Of a DNA stretch of 64,000 nt, positions 44,493 to 55,700 are shown piece by piece (within the stretch, counting starts at the first letter, position 1; each line of letters starts with the position of its first letter). The DNA comes from Agelaius tricolor (lineage: Eukaryota > Chordata > Aves > Passeriformes > Icteridae). The stretch covers positions 558,001 to 622,000 of the forward strand of contig JALJCS010000035.1 of the NCBI GenBank assembly GCA_023055355.1, in the 5' to 3' direction. The position numbers were made by a program, and so were the translations under genes. The notes below the pieces were generated by a model. The model saw only the letters and a list, made by a program, of their open reading frames with translations. It was not told the origin of the DNA and ran no database searches.

Positions 44493-45330
44493 GGCCCCCG
44501 CCGCATCGGCCTCACCCGCCGCCAGCGCCGCCGCTCCCCGCCCGCCCCGCTCCGGGCAGGGCGGAGCCGCCGCACCTGCGGCACCGGGGCGGCACCGGCC
44601 CGGCCGCACCTGCCCCGCCACGGCACCGGCGGGGCCGCAGAGCCCTCTGCGGGCGGGGACGGGAATGGCCCGGGACCGGAACGGGAATGGCCCGAGACCG
44701 GCACGGGAATGGCCCGGGACCGGCACGGGAATGGCCCGAGACCGGCACGGGAATGGCCCGGGACCGGAACGGGAATGGCCCGAGACCGGCACGGGAATGG
44801 CCCGGGACCGGAACGGGAATGGCCCGAGACCGGCACGGGAATGGCCCGGGACCGGAACAGGAATGGCCCGGGACCAGAATGGGACGGGAATGGCCCGGGA
44901 TCGACACCGGAATGGCCCGGGACCAGAATGGGACGGGAATGGCCCGGGATCGACACCGGAATGGCCCGAGACCGGCAGGGGAATGGTCCGAGACCGGAAC
45001 GGACCGGCACGGGAATGGCCTGGCACCGGCGTGGAAACGGTCTGGGACCAACACCAGAATGGCCCGAGACCAGAACGGCCCAGGACCAGCATAGGAATGG
45101 CCCGGGAGCGGCACGGGCCGGGAGCGGCACGAGAATGGCCTGGGATCGGCATGGGAACAGTCCGGAACCGCGGCCGCCGCGCTCATCTGGCCCCAGCGCC
45201 CCGCACAGGCCGGGGAGCGGCGGCCGCGGTTCCGCTGGGCTCGGAGGGGACGGCCCGGGGCCCGCCCTCCTCCCGGCCCGCCGGGGCGCGGGGGACACGG
45301 ACGGGAGCCCCAGGGAACGGGACTGCGGGT
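44493..45330 (-). promoter_or_regulatory. MFSD6L: CpG-rich MFSD6L upstream region
   Basis: CpG-dense sequence directly upstream of the MFSD6L start, interrupted by a 22-bp minisatellite at 44655-45150. The exact start of transcription cannot be read from sequence. Confidence 0.5.
44655..45150. repeat. Minisatellite, 22-bp unit, about 22 copies
   Basis: Copies of GGGAATGGCCCGAGACCGGC plus AC, with insertions such as CAGAATGGGAC. Starts about 165 bp upstream of the MFSD6L ATG. Open repeat frames on both strands are artefacts. Confidence 0.96.
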
Positions 45331-46040
45331 GGAATAGCCCCGGTGAGGGATGCTCCTCTCTGGACAATCTGTTCGGGGCTCACTGCACAGGGAAGAACCG
45401 AGCCTCAGTTCAGGTGGAGCTCCTGAGCATCCCAGCCACGTGCAAACACACAACAACCACCAAGGGCAGCTTCAGCTTGGCTTTGTCACCATTTCTTTCC
45501 ATCGGCACTAAAAGGACTGCACCCTCCGGTACAAGTCATCCATGACACCTATACAAATAATTTATCATCCATCTACATAGTTTACAGCTGTACAGAACAA
45601 ACTCTGCACTCCAGCCCACACCCCAGCCCAGCTCCAAGCCTTTTGGCTTTCTGAGCCTTTTCTTTGTGTGTGCAAACCCCACAGGGAAGCCCTGAAGAGG
45701 CAGAGGGGTGCAGAGGGGTCCCCCTTAAGGCCCACACGATCCCAAAACCAGCAGCTGCTCATGCAGGGGTTTCCTGAGGTGCCTGAGAGCTCCTGCTGCT
45801 CCCCAGCTTCCTTCAGGGGCACAATGTTTGCTGCCCCAGGCTGGCACAGGGGAGCACCAACAGCGTTTGGCTGGTGAGGTGAAAACCTGAGCCCTGCTGG
45901 GCTGTGAGACACCTCCAAAAGGAACATTGCTGCTGCCAGCTGCCCTGGGCTCCCCGGGTGGCAGTGCCACCTCCACGGACCTGCCTTGTTCTTCCTGAAT
46001 GGAGAGCTCAAAGCTTTTCCCTGGCCTGGGCAAAAGGCAA
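45331..46040. other. Spacer between MFSD6L and PIK3R6
   Basis: Unique sequence with no exon recognised. It probably includes the end of the PIK3R6 3' UTR: minus-strand GATAAATTATTTGTATAGG near 45545-45565 is a possible non-canonical poly(A) context, with no perfect AATAAA. Confidence 0.4.
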
Positions 46041-46044
46041 AAGC

Positions 46045-46650
46045 TCAGTCCTGGAGCATGGCTGTGCCCTTGGCAGGGGCTGTCAGCAACTGTCACACTG
46101 TCCAGGGCAGGGCTGTGCCCTTGGCAGGGGCTGTCAGCAATTGTCACACTGTCACACTGTCACACTGTCACACTGTCACAGAGCAGGGCTGTGCCCTTGG
46201 CAGGGGCATGGGGCCATTGTCACACTGTCACACTGTCACACTGTCACACTGTCACAGGGCAGGGCTGTGCCCTTGGCAGGGGCATGGGCCCATTGTCACA
46301 CTGTCACACTGTCACACTGTCACACTGTCACAGGGCAGGGCTGGGCCCTTGGCAGAGGCATGGGGCCATTGTCACACTGTCACACTGTCACACTGTCACA
46401 CTGTCACACTGTCACAGGGCAGGGCTGTGCCCTTGGCAGGGGCATGGGGCCATTGTCACACTGTCACACTGTCACACTGTCACACTGTCACAGGGCAGGG
46501 CTGTGCCCTTGGCAGGGGCATGGGCCCATTGTCACACTGTCACACTGTCACAGGGCAGGGCTGGGCCCTTGGCAGAGGCATGGGGCCATTGTCACACTGT
46601 CACACTGTCACACTGTCACACTGTCACAGGGCAGGGCTGTGCCCTCTGAG
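46045..46650. repeat. Higher-order repeat: TCACACTG runs plus GGGCAGGGCTGTGCCCTTGG
   Basis: Runs of 2-5 copies of TCACACTG alternate with a conserved spacer GGGCAGGGCTGTGCCCTTGG CAGGGGCATGGG. Nine or so larger units of 60-95 bp follow, differing mostly in the number of 8-bp copies. It begins about 130 bp after the PIK3R6 stop. Confidence 0.95.
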
Positions 46651-46779
46651 CCCATCCTCCTCTGCTGTCCCCACCATTGCCATGTAAAGTCCCCACTGGT
46701 GGCTTTCAGAGAGTTTTCTCTCCCCGCGTGCTCTGTGCTGGCCCCAGGTCGTAGCTCCCAGCACCTTTTCCCATCTCCT

Positions 46780-49700
46780 TCACGGGATGACTCCTGCGAA
46801 AGTGTTGATGGGCAGCAGCAGAGACTTGGGCAGGTATTTCACCAGCCCCACGTCTTCTGTTTCCTCGGGGCTGCATTTCGTGGTCCTCGTCTTCTGCAGG
46901 CAGTAGCTGGGCTCGAGGCAGGGAGACACCTCCAGGCTGGAAGGGCACAGAGCACATTTCCTGTGGCACGTTCCGATGTGAGCTCTGAGCAAAGCCCAGC
47001 TCTCCCCCTGCCAGCCACAGCTGCAATTGTGCTTTCTGCAGCTGGGTCTGACCACAGAGATCAGCTGCTGGGTGTCAGTGTTTGACAGAACCCCGAGCTC
47101 CTGAGCCCAGTGAGACTCAGGAATTCACAGTTTGTGTTGGCTGGACCTTGAACCCTCAGCATATCCCCCGGCCCTGCAGCTCCCCGGGCACACCGGCCCC
47201 GGCCATGCCCACAGGGCTGGGTGCTCTCCCCACCTGCCCCTGCTGGACAGCCCGGGCAGGGATGCAGTCAGGGCAGAGAGCATCAGCACCCTGATGCCTT
47301 CATAGCTCAGGAGATCTAACTCTGCTTGCCCCTGGAGGTGCCTGCTTTTCTCCTGCCTCAAGGACAGCGCCTTTTGTGTAAAGAACAATCTTATTCCCCA
47401 CACCATCTCCAAAACACAAATGTAGGGGAGCCTTCGTGTCCCTGCTGTCCCTGCAGAAGGAGTGGGGGTTTGTCAGGGATGGGGATCGGGGCTCCCTGGC
47501 AGGGGGGAGGCAGGGGATGTGCAGAGCAGGATTCTCACCCGATCACGTCCCTGTAGGTTCTCCTGCTGTCCTTGTCCAGCCGCACTGTGAAGGGTCTCTG
47601 CTCTGCGCTCCTGACCTTGATGCTGCGAGTTCTGAACCTGTGTGCCACAGCCTGCGTGGGGAGAGCAAGGAGGGCCTGTGAGGGCGTCCCTCCCCTGCCT
47701 GGGCTGTGTGCTGGGTGGGACAGAAAATGACATTGCTCTGGATTTCCTCTTTAACCTCAGATGTGACACAAAGAGAATCCTTTCTCTGTATTCAGAACCT
47801 GGCACTGACCAGCAGGGATGAGAGTGACCAGCAGGGATGAGAGTGACCAGCAGGGAGGGCAGTGACCAGCAGGGATCAGAGTGACCAGCAGGGATCAGAG
47901 TGACCAGCAGGGAGGGCAGTGACCAGCAGGGATGGCACTGACCAGCAGGGATGGCACTGACCAGCAGGGATCAGAGTGACCAGCAGGGATGGCACTGACC
48001 AGCAGGGATGGCACTGACCAGCAGGGATCAGAGTGACCAGCATGGATCAGAGTGACCAGCAGGGATGGCACTGACCAGCATGGATCAGAGTGACCAGCAG
48101 GGATGGCACTGACCAGCAGGGATCAGAGTGACCAGCAGGGATCAGAGTGACCAGCAGGGATGGCAGTGACCAGCAGGGATGAGAGTGACCAGCAGGGATC
48201 AGAGTGACCAGCAGGGATCAGAGTGACCAGCATGGATCAGAGTGACCAGCAGGGATGGCACTGACCAGCAGGGATGAGAGTGACCAGCAGGGATGAGAGT
48301 GACCAGCAGGGAGGGCAGTGACCAGCAGGGATCAGAGTGACCAGCAGGGATCAGAGTGACCAGCAGGGAGGGCAGTGACCAGCAGGGATGGCACTGACCA
48401 GCAGGGATGGCACTGACCAGCAGGGATCAGAGTGACCAGCAGGGATGGCACTGACCAGCAGGGATGGCACTGACCAGCAGGGATCAGAGTGACCAGCATG
48501 GATCAGAGTGACCAGCATGGATCAGAGTGACCAGCAGGGATCAGAGTGACCAGCAGGGATGGCACTGACCAGCATGGATCAGAGTGACCAGCAGGGATGG
48601 CACTGACCAGCAGGGATCAGAGTGACCAGCAGGGATCAGAGTGACCAGCAGGGATGGCAGTGACCAGCAGGGATGAGAGTGACCAGCAGGGATCAGAGTG
48701 ACCAGCAGGGATCAGAGTGACCAGCAGGGATGGCACTGACCAGCAGGGATGGCACTGACCAGCAGGGATCAGAGTGACCAGCAGGGATCAGAGTGACCAG
48801 CAGGGATGGCACTGACCAGCAGGGATGGCACTGACCAGCAGGGATCAGAGTGACCAGCAGGGATGGCACTGACCAGCAGGGATCAGAGTGACCAGCAGAG
48901 ATCAGAGTGACCAGCAGGGATCAGAGTGACCAGCAGGGATGAGAGTGACCAGCAGGGATCAGAGTGACCAGCAGTGAGGGATCTGGGGCTTTGGCTCAAA
49001 CATCCAGACTTTTCCACAGAAAATAATTACAGGGTGGCCCCAAATCCCCCTCCTCCCCACAGGGTTGCCCCTTTCCCTGCTGTTGAGGGGATTTTGGCCC
49101 TGAGGATCCCACGGGTACTCACTGAGAATGAGCGTCCTGCCAAGTTGCTGGTCCTGATGATTTCAGTGATGGTCACAGTGAGGCAGCCCGGGCCTGGGAC
49201 AGAAGCAGAGGTTGGGCTGGGGCCATGGCACAGCCTCAGCTCAGCTCTGGGGACCCTGCCCCACATTTGGGTGCACTATGGACACACAGGGCTCCAGCAG
49301 GCTCCAAGGGCACAGGAATTGTGTGGGATCGTGCCCAGGGTGGAAAGCTCACAGGCTGTGCTATGGGGCAGCTGGAAGAGGACGGCTGGAGCAGAGGGAA
49401 GATGCTGGAGTCCTGTCTGAGCCTCAGGCACGTCATCCCTGAGCAAACCCCAACCAGACGGTGGGGACACCGATATTCCTGTCACTGGTCCCACCCCCAG
49501 AGCCCAGACACAGCTGGCACCAAGGGCCGTGGGCAGATCCACTGCTCTGAGCACCAGGAACCCCAGGAAGCAGGAAGAACCCACCTGCAGCCTCCTCAGC
49601 AGGGATGGCTTTCATCAGCAGGCCCGAGGAGCGCAGGGACAGCGCCAGCTCCTTCTGCCGCTCGCTGAGCACAACCTGCGGGAAGGGGAGAGTGCTGGCA

Positions 49701-52700
49701 GTGCCCTGGCAGTGCCCTGGCAATCGATGCCCTGGCAGTGCCCTGGAAATACCCTGGCAGTGCCCTGGCAATCAATGCCCTGGCAGTGTCCTGGAAATAC
49801 TCTGGCAGTGCCCTGGCAGTGTCCTGGCAATCAATGCCCTGGCAGTGCCCTGACAATGCCCTGGCAGTGCCCTGGCAGTGCCCTGGCAGGGCTGGGCACA
49901 GCTTGTCACAAGCACAGGGGAGCTAACAGGTTGAGCACAGCCCCTGTCCTTGCCTGGACAGCAATTCCAGAGGGAAGAGGGAGGTCAATGCCCTTTTAGG
50001 GGATCTGTGCCCTGCTGGAGCAGAGACTGGGGGTGCAGGAGCCCCACTCACCCTCCTGTAGGTCACTGTGAGGTCCATGCCAGGCCCATCCAGGGTGCTT
50101 TTCCTCTTGGTCGTGCTCAGCTCTGCCAGGAGGGAACCAGGTGGGGTTGAATCTCCCTCCTCCCACCTGTCTGTGCTCAGCAGAGAGGGATCCCCCCAGG
50201 GCTGAGCCCCCCAGTGTCCCACCATGGCCTCCTGTCACGCTTTGTCCCTTCTGTCCCTCTCTTGGCAGCTGGGGCCCTGTGCCAGTGGGACAGACCCACT
50301 GCAGGCTCTGTGCCAGCCTCAGTGACAAATGTCCCCTGGATGGGCACCAGAGTGCACTGACAGAGGATCTGGGTGGCACTGCTGGAGCAGCCTCCAAGCG
50401 CTCCTGCTCCAGCCCTGGCAGCTCGAGGAGCTGGATTTCTACCAGGAAACATCTGGCTGTGAGGCTCAGCTTGTTTCCTCCACTACCTCAGGGCTCAGGT
50501 TCAGCTCCCGAGTGTCCTGGAGCCGACCACAGGCTCAGACTGCAAACCCTGGCTGGGCCAGGAGCCAGCAGGGCCCACATCAGCCTGGTCTCCTGGGACA
50601 GCAGGGACGGGGAGGTGGTCAGGGAGGTCTGGCCAGGAACAAGGAGTGCTGCCCATGGCCTGGAGCTCTGCAGGCTGAGGGGGCACCTGGGCATGGCAGG
50701 AGCCCTGTCCGGGCTGCTGGGACACACACACCTCTGGGAGAGGGGCTGTCCTGCACCTGCGTCAGCAGCTCCGTCAGGAACACGTCCTCAGCTGGGTCCT
50801 GGGCTGGGTCCTGGAACAGCACCTGGAAGAGAGGGACAGCCCTGGGAGGGACAGCCCTAAGAGTCACAGCCCTGAGAGAAACAGCCCTGAGAGACACAGC
50901 CCTGGGAGGAACAGCCCTGAGAGGATCAGCTCTGGGAGACACAGCTCTGAGAGACACAGCCCTGGGAGACACAGCCCTGAGAGACACAGCCCTGGGAGGA
51001 ACAGCCCTGAGAGGAACAGCCCTGAGAGTCACAGCCCTGAGAGGAACAGCCCTGAGAGGAACAGCCCTGAGAGTCACAGCCCTGAGAGGAACAGCCCTGA
51101 GAGTCACAGCCCTGAGAGGAACAGCCCTGAGAGGAACAGCACCTGGAAGAGAGGGACAGCCCTGAGATTCACAGCCCTGGGAGACACAGCTCTGAGAGGA
51201 ACAGCCCTGAGAGACACAGCCCTGACAGGAACGGCACTGAGAGACACAGCCCTGACAGGAACAGCCCTGAGAGACACAGCCCTGTGAGACACAGCCCTGG
51301 GAGACACAGCCCTGACAGGAACAGCCCTGACAGGAACAGCCCTGATGGGAACAGCCCTGAGGATCTCCTCCGTCACCCCGAGGTGTCACACGAGGTTTGT
51401 GCCCTGGACAGCCTCTCCAGAGCAGCCCCGGGGGCTGGGGGCTGGCCATGGCACGCAGGGTTCCTGTGGGCCGGGGGAGCTGCCCTGGCTCCGTTTCCTG
51501 AGCTCCAGGAGGGTGGGAGCCTTGCCAGAACGCGGGGACCTGGCCAGCCCGGCCACGGGCACTGTCCCCGGCCACTGGATGTCACTGTGCCCTCGGAGAT
51601 GAGTCACTCCCATTCTCCCGGCCAGGCTGAGCTGCTGCTGAGCTTCAGGGGACGCTGTTCCTCTCTGACCCAACCGCAATGGGCAGCTCACCCCAGCCCT
51701 GGGGATTATTTCCTTTTCACGGGCCTGAATTGGGCAGGATGTGCAGAGCAGGTCCTGGAGATCCTGTCCCAGCCACTCTGCAATAGGTGCCACAGTGGCT
51801 GTGAGCAGATTAAAAAGAGCTCTGTGCATCAGCCTGAGCTTTGGAGGGGCTGCCAGAGGAGCAGGGAGGGAAGGGTTAATGTTGTATGCCCGAATTTAGC
51901 CCTTCTTTGCTCTCCTATCGAATGCCAGCCCTGGCTGTGATAGCGCCCCAGAGCAAAGCTGGCAGGAAATCCAGCAAAGGGCGCTGCAGGAAGCCCTGCA
52001 AAGCCCCTGCAGGGACAGGGGGTTCTGGTACCTGCCCAGCAGAGCCCTGCTCGCTCCCAGCACCCAGAGCAGCAGGAACAGGGCTCCTGAGCACCCTGAG
52101 CCCGGCAGGGCAGGACACCCCCGACCCTGACGGGGATTTCAAGGCTCCCTGTGCTGGGCTGGGATCCCCAAATAGCCCTGCCAGGGGCACTGGCTCAGCT
52201 GAGCTCCAGGATCATGGGCTGGGATCTGCTGGGAGCCCCCTCTGGCTCTGCCCAGCTCTGCCCGCCCCTGCAGGGCTGTGCCAGCTGTGCCAGCTGTGCC
52301 ACCCACCTTGACAGAGTGCACCTGGAAGCAGACGGGCTGCGTGCCCATGCGGGCATAGTAGGCGATGACGTCGGTGAGGAACAGGTCGGTCACCAGGGCC
52401 CTGCTGGGCTGGGGGACAAACCACAGGCTGGCTCAGCCCCTGCCTCTTCTCAGAAACCCTGTCACGAGGCCTCACACCTTCCTGGGCACCGAGGGAGGGA
52501 TGAGCTGTCCTCTGGCCTCGCCACTCACAGGGAGCAGGAGCTGAGCCCCCCTCGCAGCCCTTTCTGTGTGGGCAGGCAGTGGTGGCTCAAAGTGCCAGGA
52601 AATGACAGCTGGGGGGATTTCAGCACAAGTTTTCTTTCTTGAAATCTGCCATTTCCTGTCCCCTGGTCAAAAAACCCCACCACAGCAAATGGCTTTTGTG

Positions 52701-55700
52701 GGCTGGGGCAGTGTCAGACACGGACACCTCCTGGGGAGGGTTGGCAGGGGAAATCTCTGTCTTGGCTGGAGAGCCCTGCAGGGCCTGGGGAGGGTTTGGA
52801 GGGGAAATGTCTGGGGCTGGAGAGCCCTGCAGAGCCTGGGAAGGGTTTGGAGGGAAATCTCTGCCTGGGATAGAGAGCCCTGCAGGGCTTGGGGAGAGTT
52901 TGGAGGGAAATCTCAGCCTGGGAAGGGTTTGGAGGGAAATCTCTGCCTGGGATGGAGAGCCCTGCAGGGCACAGAGCCCTCCCCAGGGGCTGCAGGTGTT
53001 TTTGGGACATGGGAAGGTTTTCCTCCTACCATGGTGGCCAGCTTGGGGATCATGTGGCACAGGGTGTTGATGTTGCTCTCGTACCAGGGGTCAGCCCTGC
53101 CCAGGTACCCGGCCACCTCGCACAGCTCCTCGGGGCCAGCGTGCTCCTGCAGGGAAATGCAGCTCACAGCCACAGCCGGGGAATATTTGCTTTGCCTGGG
53201 CTTGTATTGAGCAAAACGTGAGGAGAAAACCCTGGAGAGCCCCTCCCAGCCAATTCCAGCCCTAAATCCAACTCCTCTGGGACTTGGCCCACACTTGGCT
53301 CACACTCAGAGATGGCTCTCCCCATTCCCCGGACTGGCAGGAATTCCCGTTCCCCTGCTCTCCCCATCCCCCGGACTGGCAGGAATTCCTGATCCCATCC
53401 CCTGGACAGACAGGAATTCCGGATCCCATCCCCCAGACAGACAGGAATTCCCGATCCCATGCCCCAGACAGACAGGAATTCCCGATCCCATCCCCCAGAC
53501 CGGCAGGAATTCCCGATCCCATGCCCCAGACAGACAGGAATTCCCGATCCCATCCCCCAGACAGACAGAAATTCCCGATCCCATCCCCCAGACAGACAGG
53601 AATTCCCGATCCCATCCCCCGGACAGACAGAAATTCCCGATCCCATGCCCCAGACCAGCAGGAATTCCCGATCCCATCCCCCAGACAGACAGGAATTCCC
53701 GATCCCATCCCCCAGACAGACAGGAATTCCCGATCCCATGCCCCAGACCGGCAGGAATTCCCGATCCCCAGCTCTCCCCATCTCCCACCCCCGGCACTCA
53801 CAGCAGCCGAGGGCTGGGGCTGTGCCGGCACCACGGGGATGTGGTAGAACTGCAGGTCCAGCCTGGGCGTCAGGAACACTCGGCGGGCCTCCCGCTTCCT
53901 GAAACGCGAGCGGAGACGTCCCGAGGGCAGGGGCAGAGGGCAGGGCAGTGCCAGGACACGGCCTCTGCTCTGCCACCTGCCCCCCTCGCTGCCTCCTTTC
54001 CCGGGATGTGCCCTGGGCTCCCAAATCAAGCAAGGGGAGGTGATGGGGAGGAGTTTTTGTCAGGTCCTGGTGTCCCTGTGCACTCAGCTCTGCTCCCAGG
54101 CTGCCCACACTGTCATCCACCCCACCCGGGGGAACCAGCTGGGAAACAGCTTCTTTGTGGGATTTTTCCACTGTCTCGTTTGTTGTTCGTTTAACCAAGC
54201 CCCCGGACAGAGGGGAGGACAGGCTGTGTGCATCACTCGGGCCATGAGAGCCGCCGGGGACAGTCGGGTGCGTTTGGGAGCCGAGCACGGGATCCGAGCC
54301 CGCCCCCAGCCCCAGCCCCAGCCCCAGCCCCAGCTGGATTTCTACCAGGAAAACATCCGGCTGCTCCCACAGCCCCGCTGTGCTCCGTCCCCCCGAGCCC
54401 GGCCGGCCGCAGGTACCTGAGCGAGTGGAAGGCTTGTGCCAGGCGGCCCAGGATGCGATCGTCCCCCAGCAGCACCACGCGGGCGCTGTGCAGCCTCTGC
54501 AGCGGGGCCGGGGGCTCGGGGGCCATCCCCGCCCTCCCGAGGGCCTTCCCGGGGGCCTTCCCGCCGCCAGCCTGCAGCAGGGCCACGCTGTCCAGCGGCG
54601 ACGGCTTCTTCTTGATGCCGCCCTTCCTGTGCAGCCGGGAGCGCTCGCAGGGCTCCTCCGGCGCGGGCAGGTCCCGCTCGATGCCGCTGTCCGTGGACAG
54701 CACCGAGAAGCGGCTCTGGCCGCAGCAGCCGCAGCCCGGCAGCGAGTCCGGCATCTCCATGGGCTCCAGCTCCTGCCCCAGGCCCTCGGGCTCGCAGCTC
54801 TGCGACAGCGGCCGCAGGAACAGCACCAGCTCCTTCCCTGCGGGCACGGAGCGCCTGAGCGGGGACAGGGACACCGCCTGCTCCTGCCCCAGCTGCCTTC
54901 CCCCTGGGGAGCCCTGAGCTGAGAGCAGGAACAGCCCCAGCTCCTTCCCTGAGAGCCTGAGCGGGGACAGGGGCACAGAGGGGCTCAGCCCGGTCCTGCC
55001 CCAGCTGCTCTCCCCTCAGGGAACCCGCAGAGCTGAGGGCTCCGAGGGCAGCCAGTCCTCAGCCCCAGTGCCCACCGAGAGAGCTTGGTGCTGCTCCAGC
55101 CCCAGAACCTCAGAGTGGTTCGGGTTGGGGGGGACCTTGAGGATCATCCTCATTCCCAACCCTGCCATGGCAGGGACACCTTCCACCAGAGCAGGCTGCT
55201 CACAGCTCCACCCAGCCTGGCCTTGGGCACTGCCAGGGGCACCCACAGGTGCTCTGGGCACGTCCTGCTGCAGCCCCAGCTCCTTCCCCCTCCTCCTCAC
55301 CAGGAAGGAGGCCTGGGGCAGTCAGCGCCCATCTCCATGAGCTTGGCCCTGGGACAGTGGTGCCCAAACTCCCTGCCCAAGGGTCAGGGCTCAGTGACCC
55401 CTCTGGGACAGGACCCCCAGGCTCAGACCCCCCCAGCGCCCCCAGCCCTGGGGCACTCACAGAGCTGCTCATCTTCTGTCCACAGGTGGAAGCTGATGTT
55501 GGGGCTGGGCAGAGGGGTGCCCTGCAGCCCTTCCTGGGGAGCATTCCCTGGGAAAACAAGGGCGCTTGGAGCGTTTCCCCACACAGGAGCACGAGCCCCA
55601 GCACTGAGCGCTGGCTGGGGCAGCCCTGGGGCTCTCCCTGCCCAGAGCTCCTGGGTGAGGCCAGATGTGAGGCTGTGCAGCCCCTGCTCTCACAAACCGA

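Noticed and set aside
43812..45545. 577-codon plus-strand frame (GHRAGYRAG... then NGPGPEREWPE)
   Set aside because: Antisense shadow of the MFSD6L repeat and upstream 22-bp array; MFSD6L on the minus strand is supported by family signatures.
47810..48976. CRISPR-like array of short direct repeats
   Set aside because: Units are head-to-tail without unique spacers, in an intron of a vertebrate gene; it is a minisatellite.
50619..51575. 318-codon minus-strand frame (RAVPLRAVTL repeats)
   Set aside because: A 15-bp repeat read in frame. It continues from the true PIK3R6 exon only because unit length is a multiple of 3.
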